NCBI RefSeq assembly: GCF_009601685.2
Contig: NZ_CP045701.2
Span: 3,596,001 to 3,660,000 of the forward strand
From: Pseudomonas brassicacearum
GTDB lineage: Bacteria; Pseudomonadota; Gammaproteobacteria; Pseudomonadales; Pseudomonadaceae
Direction: 5' to 3'
DNA length: 64,000 nt
The notes under the pieces are model-generated. The model was not told where the DNA came from. It saw nothing but the letters and a program-made list of their open reading frames with translations, and did not search any database. This document shows, piece after piece, positions 38,946-46,449 of this stretch. The number at the start of each line of letters is the position of its first letter. Position 1 is the stretch's first letter. The position numbers and the translations under genes were made by a program.

Positions 38946-40082
38946 ATGAATCAGGTCAAACAACTCTTCAGTCGCTACAAAATGCTCGCCCTGGTGATCG
39001 CCGTGGCGATGATCTGGCTGTTCTTCAGCTGGCAGACCGACGGTGGGTTCCTGACCCCGCGCAACCTCTCCAACCTGCTGCGGCAGATGTCCATCACGGG
39101 CATTCTCGCCTGCGGCATGGTGCTGGTGATCATCAGCGGCGAGATCGATCTGTCGGTGGGCTCATTGCTTGGGCTGCTGGGTGGCCTGGCGGCGATTCTC
39201 GATGTGGTCTATCACATCCCGCTGCTGGCGAACCTGAGCCTGGTAGCCCTGTGCGGCTTGGTAATCGGCTTGGGCAATGGCTACATGACCGCCTACCTGC
39301 GCATCCCGTCGTTCATTGTCGGCCTGGGTGGCATGCTCGCGTTTCGCGGCGTCCTGCTGGGGGTGACCGGCGGTACCACCATTGCCCCGGTGTCACCGGA
39401 ACTGGTCTACGTTGGCCAGGGTTACTTGCCGCACACGGTCGGGACCGGGCTCGGCATCCTGCTGTTTGCCCTGACGCTGTTCCTGACCTGGAAACAGCGA
39501 CGTAACCGTGCCCTTCATGGCCTGGCGGCCCACTCCCTGGGACGTGACGTATTGCGCGTGGTGGTGATCGGTGCGGTGCTGGGCGGGTTCGTCTATACCC
39601 TCAACAGCTACGACGGCATCCCGGTGCCGGTGCTGCTCCTGCTGATCCTGCTGGGCGTATTCAGCTACGTCACCAGCCAGACCGTGTTCGGCCGACGCGT
39701 CTATTCGGTGGGCAGCAACATGGAAGCCACGCGCCTGTCCGGCATCAACGTGCAGGCCGTGAAGCTGTGGATCTTCGGCATCATGGGCGTGATGTGCGCC
39801 CTCGCCGGCGTGGTCAACACCGCACGCCTGGCCGCCGGTTCCCCCTCGGCCGGCAACATGGGCGAACTCGACGCCATCGCCGCCTGCTTTATCGGCGGCA
39901 CCTCCATGCGCGGCGGCTCCGGCACCGTTTACGGCGCCCTTCTCGGCGCGCTGGTCATCACCAGCCTGGACAACGGCATGTCCATGCTCGACGTCGACAG
40001 TTATTGGCAGATGATCGTCAAAGGCAGCATCCTGGTGCTGGCGGTATGGGTGGATGTGAGTACGCGCACGGGGCGGCGTTGA
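38946..40082 (+). CDS. xylH: Xylose ABC transporter permease
   Basis: The 378-residue permease has about ten membrane helices and the sugar-permease motif region SVGSNMEATRLSGINVQAVK, followed later by FIGGTSMRGGSGTVYGALLGAL. It starts at the base after the xylG stop, so the two are translationally coupled. It forms the channel with XylG and receives xylose from XylF. It converges on the LysE-family gene with a 10-bp gap. Confidence 0.96.
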   Translation: MNQVKQLFSRYKMLALVIAVAMIWLFFSWQTDGGFLTPRNLSNLLRQMSITGILACGMVLVIISGEIDLSVGSLLGLLGGLAAILDVVYHIPLLANLSLVALCGLVIGLGNGYMTAYLRIPSFIVGLGGMLAFRGVLLGVTGGTTIAPVSPELVYVGQGYLPHTVGTGLGILLFALTLFLTWKQRRNRALHGLAAHSLGRDVLRVVVIGAVLGGFVYTLNSYDGIPVPVLLLLILLGVFSYVTSQTVFGRRVYSVGSNMEATRLSGINVQAVKLWIFGIMGVMCALAGVVNTARLAAGSPSAGNMGELDAIAACFIGGTSMRGGSGTVYGALLGALVITSLDNGMSMLDVDSYWQMIVKGSILVLAVWVDVSTRTGRR

Positions 40083-40092
40083 CCTGTACTCG

Positions 40093-40701
40093 TCACTTGC
40101 TGGCAGACGCCATCAGCACACCGAAACCCAGGAAGGTGATGCCCGACAGTTTGCCGACAATCCTGGCGCCCTGGGTCGAGGAGAGCCAGCCCCTGGCGCC
40201 ATTGGCCATGAGCGCATAGCCGCCATGCACCAGTACGACCAGCACGCTATAGGACGACACCAGCAAGAAGAACTGGCTGTAGTAGTCACCCGCCGGCTTG
40301 ATGAACAGGGGAAACACAGCCAGGAAGAAAAACCCGGCCTTGGGATTGAGCAACTGGATCGACAACGCCTCGACGAATCGCCGCCACGGGCGCGGCGACG
40401 TGGCCTGGAGTTCGGGAATAAAGCGCTGGGTACGCCACATCTTGATGCCCAGGTACAGCAAGTACAGGGCGCCGATGTATTTGAGCACCGTGAAGGCCGT
40501 CGCCGAGGCGGCCAGGATCAACCCCAAGCTGCTGGCGCAAATACCCGCCACGATAAACGCGCCCGACGCGATCCCGAAGATACCCGGCAACGCACCGCGC
40601 CAGCCATGGCGCAAGGCGTTGGTAATCGTCAGCACTACGCCGGGGCCCGGGCTGAGCACCGTCAGGGTCGCCAGGATCAGAAAAAGTCCGTAACCGGCCA
40701 T
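40093..40701 (-). CDS. LysE/RhtB-family amino-acid exporter
   Basis: This 202-residue, six-helix protein begins MAGYGLFLILATLTVLSPGPGVVLTITNALRHG, the LysE/RhtB N-terminal signature. It is likely to export an amino acid or derivative. It is divergent from a LysR-type gene that probably regulates it. Substrate unknown. Confidence 0.88.
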   Translation of the reverse strand: MAGYGLFLILATLTVLSPGPGVVLTITNALRHGWRGALPGIFGIASGAFIVAGICASSLGLILAASATAFTVLKYIGALYLLYLGIKMWRTQRFIPELQATSPRPWRRFVEALSIQLLNPKAGFFFLAVFPLFIKPAGDYYSQFFLLVSSYSVLVVLVHGGYALMANGARGWLSSTQGARIVGKLSGITFLGFGVLMASASK

Positions 40702-40788
40702 GCATCACTCCACATTCAGGGCAAATTGCTGTGGCCTTCAGGGTGGCGTGGCACCGGGACGCTGACAAACGCTTTAATTGCACCGCCT

Positions 40789-40809
40789 ATGTGACTAAAT
40801 TAGACACAT
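40789..40809. promoter_or_regulatory. Near-perfect palindrome over the LysR start codon
   Basis: The 21 bases pair outward from centre A40799, with 9 of the 10 base pairs matching (ATGTG at the left, CACAT at the right, and CTAA/TTAG inside). It contains a LysR-type T-N11-A core and covers the first two bases of the LysR start codon at 40808. It lies in the 106-bp gap between the divergent LysE and LysR genes, so it probably serves as shared operator and autoregulatory roadblock. Confidence 0.6.
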
Positions 40810-41761
40810 GATCGCCAACCTCCCCCCGTTGAACGCCGTCCGCGCCTTCGCCGCTGCCGCTCGCCACCAGAGTTTCAGCCGCGCCGCCGAAGAACTGCAC
40901 GTCAGCCACAGCGCCGTCAGCCGCCACGTAAAGTTGCTCGAAGAGCGCTTGGGCGTGCTGCTGTTCGAACGTCGAGTCCGGCAGTCCGTGCTCACGCCCG
41001 CCGGCCGGGCTTTCTACGAAGAGGTCAGCGAGGCACTGACCCAGATCGCCAACGCCGCCACTGCACTGACCCGCAGTGCTGCCCAGCGCAAAGTGACCAT
41101 CAACGTGCGCCCCTCCTTCGCAGTGCGTTGGCTGATCCCGCGACTGCCCGACTTCATGGCGCTCCATCCAGACATCAAGCCCGACGTCGTCACCAGCACG
41201 CGGCCTCCCGATCCATCACGGGAAACGTTCGACGTGGTCATCCGTCGCGGGCATAGCGGCTGGTCGCCGCATGTGCAGCCCATGGTATTGCTGGAAGACG
41301 ACCTGCTGCTGGTCGCCGCACCGTCGTTGCTGCAAAGCGTGCCATTGCAAAACATCCACGACCTGGCCCGGCACACCTTGTTGTCGGGCAGGACGCGCAG
41401 CAGCGATTGGCAAGACTGGGTGGAGCACGCAGGGATCGATCCATTGAACCACCCGCCGCCCCTGCAATTCGATCACATGCACCTTGTGCTGCAGGCCGCC
41501 GTCGATGGGCTGGGCGTGGCGTTGTGTCCGGCTTCGCTGCTGGGCAGGGATTTGTCCAACGGGCGCCTGACCTGTCCGTTGCCGGCGTTGCGCCTGCCGT
41601 TAGCCCGCTATTACTACGGGGTGTCCGGGAATGCGGTGGCTGAGACGCAGGTTTTTGTTGATTGGTTGTTGACTCATATTCATCAGGGTTGGGATGGGCG
41701 GGGTTTCAGTCATTCAGATCCAGTTGGCAGTGCTGCAAATAGCCAGCCGCATCCAGGGTAA
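40808..41761 (+). CDS. LysR-family transcriptional regulator (GcvA-like)
   Basis: The 317-residue protein has an N-terminal winged helix (LNAVRAFAAAARHQSFSRAAEELHVSHSAVSRHVKLLEE) and a periplasmic-binding-like effector domain. The SHSAVSRHVKLLE sequence is typical of the GcvA subgroup. It is divergent from a LysE-type exporter. Its 3' end overlaps the convergent NUDIX gene by 56 bp. The effector is unknown. Confidence 0.9.
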   Translation: MIANLPPLNAVRAFAAAARHQSFSRAAEELHVSHSAVSRHVKLLEERLGVLLFERRVRQSVLTPAGRAFYEEVSEALTQIANAATALTRSAAQRKVTINVRPSFAVRWLIPRLPDFMALHPDIKPDVVTSTRPPDPSRETFDVVIRRGHSGWSPHVQPMVLLEDDLLLVAAPSLLQSVPLQNIHDLARHTLLSGRTRSSDWQDWVEHAGIDPLNHPPPLQFDHMHLVLQAAVDGLGVALCPASLLGRDLSNGRLTCPLPALRLPLARYYYGVSGNAVAETQVFVDWLLTHIHQGWDGRGFSHSDPVGSAANSQPHPG

Positions 41762-42158
41762 CGGTCAAAAAACGTAGCGCTCGGCAAAAGACGGGATGAC
41801 ATTGGTCATAAGGTAAATCGTCGAAAGGTGCCCAAAAGAACTCAAAGGCAAGACCGCCGCCGTCACACGTGTTGTATGTCCATCGCTCGGGGAGTGCGAT
41901 CCTTGGGTCACATAGATGGAACGACCATACTTGGGCAAGGTGGTCAGCGTCCCAACATCCGAGATCAGCCGAGACTGTCGCGCAGTCGATGCCAGCCTCC
42001 TCATTCAGCTCTCGCAGTGCGGCCTGCCAGGCAAACTCGCCGACCTCAATCGTGCCCTTCACAATTTGCACACCTGCCAACGGATGATGGAACAACAAGA
42101 TTCGCGGCGGGTGAGAATGGGAAAGAATGATGGGACAAGCTTTGTTTGGACGCATCAT
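41706..42158 (-). CDS. NUDIX hydrolase
   Basis: The 150-residue protein contains a full Nudix box, GTIEVGEFAWQAALRELNEEAG (about residues 35-56), with the REL-EEAG metal-binding residues. It hydrolyses some nucleoside diphosphate linked to another moiety; substrate not predictable. It overlaps the end of the convergent LysR gene by 56 bp, so one of the two C-termini could be shorter in vivo, although both frames are clearly defined. Confidence 0.82.
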   Translation of the reverse strand: MMRPNKACPIILSHSHPPRILLFHHPLAGVQIVKGTIEVGEFAWQAALRELNEEAGIDCATVSADLGCWDADHLAQVWSFHLCDPRIALPERWTYNTCDGGGLAFEFFWAPFDDLPYDQCHPVFCRALRFLTVTLDAAGYLQHCQLDLND

Positions 42159-42184
42159 GTTTTCCAGAGAGAAGGCCAGGTTGC

Positions 42185-42598
42185 TTAAGGTTTCTCAAGC
42201 AATGTCGGCTCAACGCAATCCGACAAGACTAGCCATTCAAAGCTGGTTTCGCGGTAGCTGTGCTGTTGTTTGTGAGGTGTGAAATCAGTATCAAGAGTGG
42301 CTACGGCAACCGATATCCAGTCTGGAAACGCACCGTGAGGGTCAGACCAGAACAAGCTTGAACCGCAGGCCCCGCAGAACTGCCGTTTGACGCCAGTTTC
42401 GGATTCATACAACCTGAGCACGTTTCCATTTGCCGAGATTTTCAGTGATGCAGCCGGAACGCTGGCATAGGTTGCGAACGCAGCACCATGAGCTTTCTGG
42501 CAGCGCCTGCAATGGCAATGAGTCAACGCCTTGAGCTTTGCCGAAATTTCGTAACGTATCTCGCCGCATAGGCAGCTTCCGTGGTGACTTTCATTCAT
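42185..42598 (-). CDS. GFA-family zinc protein (CENP-V/GFA fold)
   Basis: The 137-residue protein has the family zinc ligands: GSCLCGEIRYE (CxCG), HCHCRRCQKAHGA and RQFCGACGSSLFW. The fold was named for glutathione-dependent formaldehyde-activating enzyme, but most members have no proven reaction. It is 26 bp upstream of the NUDIX gene on the same strand. Confidence 0.85.
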   Translation of the reverse strand: MNESHHGSCLCGEIRYEISAKLKALTHCHCRRCQKAHGAAFATYASVPAASLKISANGNVLRLYESETGVKRQFCGACGSSLFWSDPHGAFPDWISVAVATLDTDFTPHKQQHSYRETSFEWLVLSDCVEPTLLEKP

Positions 42599-42724
42599 CC
42601 TTGACGCTCTGTTTAAACTTGGGCGGGGACTCTAGCGCAATGATCGCTGAGGGCCAACACATTGGGCAAGAATGTCCGAGAGCCTAGGTCGAAGCGATGC
42701 CGATGTCTAAGCCCCTGAGCCGCT

Positions 42725-43234
42725 TTGCCCTCAACTTCCAACAACTGCTTCCGGATCAGTAACTTTAGTCCAGTGATTGAATCAACACGACAACTGACGG
42801 TACGGCAACTGCTAGAACTTCCTTCAGCGATTCTGCAACTGGAGGCAGAATCTGTTACAGAGGGTTTTAGGTTTCTTACTCGCTTGATCACCGATTGGAG
42901 AGACGGGTCCAATCGATTCGATCAACCTGGAGAGTGCTTTCTAGGAGTCTTCGACAACGGGCAACTGATTGCTGTTGGCGGACTTTCATGTGATCCCTAT
43001 GTCGCCCCGAGTGTCGGGAGGTTGCGAAGGGTATATGTCACGCGAACCTCAAGGGGCCTGAAGGTGGGCAGGTTTTTGGTGGAGCATCTCTTGGAACATG
43101 CGGCATCACGGTTCCAAGCGGTGCGCCTGTCTACAGACACACCAGAGGGCGCAGCCTTTTACCTGCGCTGCGGATTTCGGCCGGTAGAAGATGATTTTGC
43201 GACCCATGTCATGTCATTTTCAGATGCCAGGTAA
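42725..43234 (+). CDS. GNAT-family N-acetyltransferase
   Basis: This 169-residue protein shows GNAT motifs: LRRVYVTRTSRGLKVGRFLVEHLLEHA (acetyl-CoA pyrophosphate loop, here R-x-x-x-x-G-R) and YLRCGFRPVED. The start used is TTG 42725; no ATG gives a full N-terminus, so the start is uncertain. Base use is AT-richer than in nearby genes. The substrate amine is unknown. Confidence 0.78.
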   Translation: MPSTSNNCFRISNFSPVIESTRQLTVRQLLELPSAILQLEAESVTEGFRFLTRLITDWRDGSNRFDQPGECFLGVFDNGQLIAVGGLSCDPYVAPSVGRLRRVYVTRTSRGLKVGRFLVEHLLEHAASRFQAVRLSTDTPEGAAFYLRCGFRPVEDDFATHVMSFSDAR

Positions 43235-43251
43235 TCAGGACGAAAACACTC

Positions 43252-44391
43252 ATGCTCATCGAACCTTTCTCCATCAACATCCCTGACAGCGCTCTTGAAG
43301 ACCTTCGACACCGCCTGTCGAACACGAGGCTGCCTGAGCCCTTGGCCGACCAAGGCTGGAGCGAAGGCATGGACATGGATGTGCTTCGGGAGCTTCTGGC
43401 CTATTGGTCGAACACGTTCGATTGGCGTGCCCAGGAAGCCGCGCTGAATCGCCTGCCGCAGTTTGTCAGCCACATCGGCGGGCAAAGGGTCCACTTCATT
43501 CATCAACGTGGCGTCGGGCCGAATCCGATGCCATTGATCCTCACCCATGGTTGGCCCGGCTCGTTCATCGAGATGCAGCGCATCATCCCATTGCTGACGG
43601 ACCCGGCCCGCCATGGCGGCGATCCTGCGGACGCCTTCGATGTGGTGGTGCCGTCGCTGCCCGGCTACACCTTTTCCGCACCGTTCCAGCAATCCGGCAT
43701 GGGGCCTTATGAGGTCGCCGGTTTATGGGCTGAGTTGATGACGGGGTTAGGCTATGACCGGTTTGGCGCCCAGGGTGGGGACATTGGTGCTGGCGTGTCG
43801 ACGTGGTTGGGCGTGCGCTTTGCCGAGCGGGTGACGGGCATTCACCTCAATTACATCCCGGGTTCCTATCGCCCTCCCCTTGGCGAAACCGAACCCGCGC
43901 TGACCGAGGCAGAAACCACCTTCCTGCAACGCGCCGGGGCCTTTGCCGATACCGAAGGCGCCTATGGGCACATCCAGCGAACCAAACCGCAGAGTCTGGC
44001 CGTGGGCTTGAATGATTCACCGGCGGGACTCTTGGCGTGGATGGGGGAAAAGATCCTGTCCTGGTGCGATACCCAACCCGCCATCGATCGTGACTGGCTG
44101 CTGACCAACGTCACGCTGTACTGGCTGACGAACTGCATCGGCTCGTCGTTCCGCCAATACGTTGAAGGTAGCAAGCGGCCGTTGCTGTTCAACCACGGCG
44201 AACGGGTGAAGCCCCCGGTGGGTGTCGCGCTGTTTCCCAAGGAACTGCCCCTGCCGCCGAGGAGCTGGGTGGAGCGCTGCTGCGAGGTGAAGCGCTGGAC
44301 CGAGATGCCTCGGGGCGGTCATTTTGCCGCGTTGGAGCAGCCGGAGTTGTTGGCGGAGGATATCAGGGCTTTTTTTCGCGGCTGTCGCTAG
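43252..44391 (+). CDS. Epoxide hydrolase (microsomal/EHN type)
   Basis: The 379-residue alpha/beta hydrolase has the EHN N-terminal domain (INIPDSALEDLRHRLSNTRLPE) and an HGWPGSF oxyanion motif. The nucleophilic Asp is in GAQGGDIGAGVS and the catalytic His in RGGHFAALEQP near the C-terminus. It opens epoxides to diols; natural substrate unknown. It follows the GNAT gene by 17 bp. Confidence 0.88.
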   Translation: MLIEPFSINIPDSALEDLRHRLSNTRLPEPLADQGWSEGMDMDVLRELLAYWSNTFDWRAQEAALNRLPQFVSHIGGQRVHFIHQRGVGPNPMPLILTHGWPGSFIEMQRIIPLLTDPARHGGDPADAFDVVVPSLPGYTFSAPFQQSGMGPYEVAGLWAELMTGLGYDRFGAQGGDIGAGVSTWLGVRFAERVTGIHLNYIPGSYRPPLGETEPALTEAETTFLQRAGAFADTEGAYGHIQRTKPQSLAVGLNDSPAGLLAWMGEKILSWCDTQPAIDRDWLLTNVTLYWLTNCIGSSFRQYVEGSKRPLLFNHGERVKPPVGVALFPKELPLPPRSWVERCCEVKRWTEMPRGGHFAALEQPELLAEDIRAFFRGCR

Positions 44392-44439
44392 AAAAATCTG
44401 AAAATACTCGCCGCAAGCCTCCTGGGGGAGCACGGTTCC

Positions 44440-44527
44440 TGTGGGGGCAAGGCTTGCCCGCGATGAAGACGACGCGGTCTTCCGGGGAACCGAGGTGCCT
44501 GCATCGCGAGCAAGCTTTGCTCCCACA
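44440..44527. repeat. REPIN
   Basis: TGTGGGGGCAAGGCTTGCCC and the inverted arm CGCGAGCAAGCTTTGCTCCC enclose about 45 bp. The two arms belong to different REP subtypes (GGCAAGGCTTGCC versus AGCAAGCTTTGCT). Confidence 0.8.
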
Positions 44528-44591
44528 GCAAGCCGTACACTCCAGTGGTAGCGGCAAGAAGCGCTCCGAAAATCTCGTAGGAATTTACCTC

Positions 44592-44724
44592 TGTGGCGAG
44601 GGGATTTATCCCCGCTGGGCTGCGAAGCGGCCCCAAACCAGGCACCTCTTTTCGCCAGGTACTCCGCTGGTACCGGTTTTACGACTGCTGCGCAGCCGAG
44701 CGGGAGCAAGCTCCCTCGCCACAG
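44592..44724. repeat. Inverted pair of TGTGGCGAGGGG-type repeats
   Basis: TGTGGCGAGGGGATTTATCC with GCTGCGAAGCGGCCCCAAAC at the left, and CTGCTGCGCAGCCGAGCGGG with CAAGCTCCCTCGCCACA at the right. This is a distinct Pseudomonas intergenic repeat family, again as an inverted pair. Confidence 0.8.
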
Positions 44725-44883
44725 GGGACGGGGGCGTCCTACAGGTCGGTTGTGGGTGCCGGGATCGACTTCTATAGTTGGGTCGTCGCTGGCTTTGGCC
44801 GGTGGCTGGGTTTCGCAGCCCTCGATGAAAAAGATCTAATACCGTCAAATGAAATTCAGGCAAACTTGCCCGCGTTCATTTTA

Positions 44884-45010
44884 TGGCGGTTGTGCGCGGG
44901 AGACTTTCGGGTCTGCCGAGTTTTTGGATTCTTTCCTCGGTCTGCGAACCCTCGCGCAACTGCCACCCATTTGATTCGCAGCAAAAAGGTGGCATTTCTT
45001 CTTTCTTAAA
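44884..45010 (+). promoter_or_regulatory. Structured 5' leader ending in a terminator-like hairpin
   Basis: The stretch TGGCGGTTGTGCGCGGGAGA and GTCTGCCGAG...CTCGGTCTGC can form several hairpins. TGCCACC (44961-44967) pairs with GGTGGCA (44988-44994) and is followed by TTTCTTCTTTCTT, as in a terminator. The 52-codon gene starts 30 bp later with AAGGA. I recall similar leaders before small pseudomonad genes, but cannot verify that here. Confidence 0.5.
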
Positions 45011-45024
45011 AGGAATTCAACCTC

Positions 45025-45183
45025 ATGACAACTCACTCATCCAGCCGCTTCACCCCTCTCACCCAAACCGCCACCACCCACCCCGTCCTGCTGATCGACA
45101 CCCTCACCAACGTCGCCCGGATCCTGGTGCAGGATGTGGCGGATGTGTTTGGCGTGATCGAACAGCGCGGCCTCGAAGACTAG
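45025..45183 (+). CDS. 52-residue hypothetical protein behind a structured leader
   Basis: ATG 45025 follows AAGGA at a 10-base distance; the frame ends at TAG 45181. The peptide starts MTTHSSSRFTPLTQTATTHP and ends in VARILVQDVADVFGVIEQRG. The two halves look like the ends of a longer helical pseudomonad family with the middle removed, but I cannot verify this. Translation is supported by the ribosome site and leader only. Confidence 0.5.
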   Translation: MTTHSSSRFTPLTQTATTHPVLLIDTLTNVARILVQDVADVFGVIEQRGLED

Positions 45184-45274
45184 CCAGCCCCTGTCCCTTG
45201 GTCCAAACAGGGGCCGTATACATCTGCGCAAGCAAGACTTGCCAGGCTGGATTGCCTACAGGTACTGTCAGGCC

Positions 45275-45343
45275 ATGAATCTTGCTCAGATCGCCTCGAC
45301 CACCATAATCACGACCGCCAAGGCGGGTCGTGAGGTGTCGTGA
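45275..45343 (+). CDS. Candidate attenuator leader peptide rich in Thr and Ile codons
   Basis: A 22-codon frame (ATG 45275, TGA 45341-45343) encodes MNLAQIASTTIITTAKAGRE plus two residues. The run STTIITT resembles the E. coli thr operon leader (ISTTITTT). It overlaps a protector hairpin (45310-45332) and precedes a terminator (45364-45393). The Thr/Ile codons at 45299-45316 run into the 5' arm of the hairpin, as needed for ribosome stalling to change folding. The ribosome site is weak (TCAGG). The downstream gene is the isochorismatase-family hydrolase at 45437. Confidence 0.6.
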   Translation: MNLAQIASTTIITTAKAGREVS

Positions 45344-45393
45344 GCCAATAACACACGCATCTCAAAGGCCCGCCAGCGATGGTAAGGGCCTTT
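45310..45393 (+). promoter_or_regulatory. Attenuator: protector, antiterminator and terminator segments
   Basis: Three exclusive pairings are visible. The protector pairs CACGACC-GCC (45310-45319) with GGC-GGGTCGTG (45322-45332). The antiterminator pairs GGCGGGTC (45322-45329) with GGCCCGCC (45367-45374), 8 bp with one G-U. The terminator pairs AAAGGCCC (45364-45371) with GGGCCTTT (45386-45393). Stalling in the leader peptide would free segment 2 to form the antiterminator. Confidence 0.6.
45364..45393 (+). terminator. Rho-independent terminator before the isochorismatase-family gene
   Basis: An 8-bp stem AAAGGCCC/GGGCCTTT, extended inside by GCCA/TGGT, is followed by a T-rich tail (TTTTCTTTT). 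It lies 43 bp upstream of ATG 45437. Confidence 0.85.
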
Positions 45394-45436
45394 TCTTTTG
45401 CCCTTGCGTCACTGGCCCAAACGCAAGGAAAGCACC

Positions 45437-45955
45437 ATGCACGCGCTGTTGATTCTCGATATGCAAGTTGGGTCGTTTCACGGCCCGGATAAACCCTGGG
45501 CTGGCGAAGCGTTGCTGGACACATTGAATGGCTTGCTGTTCAAGGCCCGGAGGGCTGGCGCACCGATTTTCCTGGCTCGCCACGTAGGCCCGCCTGGCTC
45601 GCCCATCGAGCCTGCAAGCCCGCTGACGCAACTGGTGCAGGAACTGCAGTTGGAAGGTGATGAAGTCATCTTCGAAAAAAATCGCCCCAACGCCTTCACC
45701 CTGACGGGCCTGGAAGAGCGGCTAAAGGTTTGTAACGCTGAAGGCCTGGTCATCGCCGGTATGAAAACCCAGTATTGTATCGACAGCACATGCCGAGCCG
45801 CCCGGGACCTGGGGTTCGACGCGGTCCTGATCGCCGACGGTCATACCTGTTCCGACACGCCTGAATTGAAGGCAGAAATGATCGTCGCCCATCACAACGC
45901 AACCCTGGCAGGCGCCTTCTGTCGTGTCGTTCGCGCTGAGGACTGGTGCTTCTAA
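45437..45955 (+). CDS. Isochorismatase-family cysteine hydrolase
   Basis: This 172-residue protein has the family triad in order: Asp8 (LLILDMQ), Lys (FEKNRPNAF) and Cys (AGMKTQYCIDSTCRAA), with the non-proline cis-peptide region before the Cys. Members include isochorismatases, nicotinamidases and carbamoylases; the exact reaction is unknown. ATG 45437 follows AAGGAA. It lies behind a Thr/Ile-type attenuator and 60 bp before a PchB-like gene. Confidence 0.85.
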   Translation: MHALLILDMQVGSFHGPDKPWAGEALLDTLNGLLFKARRAGAPIFLARHVGPPGSPIEPASPLTQLVQELQLEGDEVIFEKNRPNAFTLTGLEERLKVCNAEGLVIAGMKTQYCIDSTCRAARDLGFDAVLIADGHTCSDTPELKAEMIVAHHNATLAGAFCRVVRAEDWCF

Positions 45956-46015
45956 ACTCCATCAGAAGATCGGCTCACGTTGGGCCGGTCTTGTTCAACA
46001 AGCGGAGCTCACAGC

Positions 46016-46327
46016 ATGGACCCGTTGCAACCCTCGCAATGCACAAACATGGAGGACATCCGACGCGAAATCGATGCCCTCGACCAGGCCGTCATCACGC
46101 TGCTGGGCAAGCGTTTTCAATACGTGCTCGCGGCCTCGAAGTTCAAGACATCAGCCACTTCGGTGCAGGCACCGGAGCGTTTCAAAGCCATGTTGGCGAC
46201 ACGACGCGCATGGGCCGAGGCCGAAGGCCTGAGCCCGGATGCCATCGAAAAAATGTACAGCGACCTGGTGCATCACTTCATTGCCGAAGAAATGAAACGC
46301 TGGACGGCCCAGCAATCCGACACCTGA
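46016..46327 (+). CDS. PchB-like chorismate mutase / isochorismate pyruvate lyase
   Basis: The 103-residue, all-helical protein has the AroQ pattern NMEDIRREIDALDQAVITLL...RFQYVLAASKFK...PERFKAMLATRRAWAEAEGL, with PchB-like residue order. PchB splits isochorismate into salicylate and pyruvate; chorismate mutase activity is an alternative. ATG 46016 has GGAG ten bases upstream. No isochorismate synthase (PchA) gene is in the window, so a salicylate role needs one elsewhere. Confidence 0.75.
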   Translation: MDPLQPSQCTNMEDIRREIDALDQAVITLLGKRFQYVLAASKFKTSATSVQAPERFKAMLATRRAWAEAEGLSPDAIEKMYSDLVHHFIAEEMKRWTAQQSDT

Positions 46328-46346
46328 TCGTCCCCCCCATGGAGTT

Positions 46347-46380
46347 GCGAAGCGGCCTCAAACCAGCCACCCCGCTTCGC
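46347..46380. terminator. Hairpin between convergent genes
   Basis: GCGAAGCGG (46347-46355) pairs perfectly with CCGCTTCGC (46372-46380). It lies between the PchB-like gene and the binding-protein gene that ends at 46450. There is no U-tract on either side, so factor-independent termination is uncertain. Confidence 0.45.
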
Positions 46381-46449
46381 CAAACACACCACATGCACTG
46401 CTTTTACAGCCTTATCGCGGGGACAAAGCGCTCGGCCGTACCTGGATGC

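Larger units (their letters stand above)
44392..45024. other. Repeat-rich intergenic region with a structured leader
   Basis: The 633-bp gap contains a REPIN (44440-44527), a TGTGGCGAGGGGATTTATCC-type repeat pair (44592-44724) and, from about 44880, a structured leader before the 52-codon gene. No other coding frame is supported. Confidence 0.65.
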
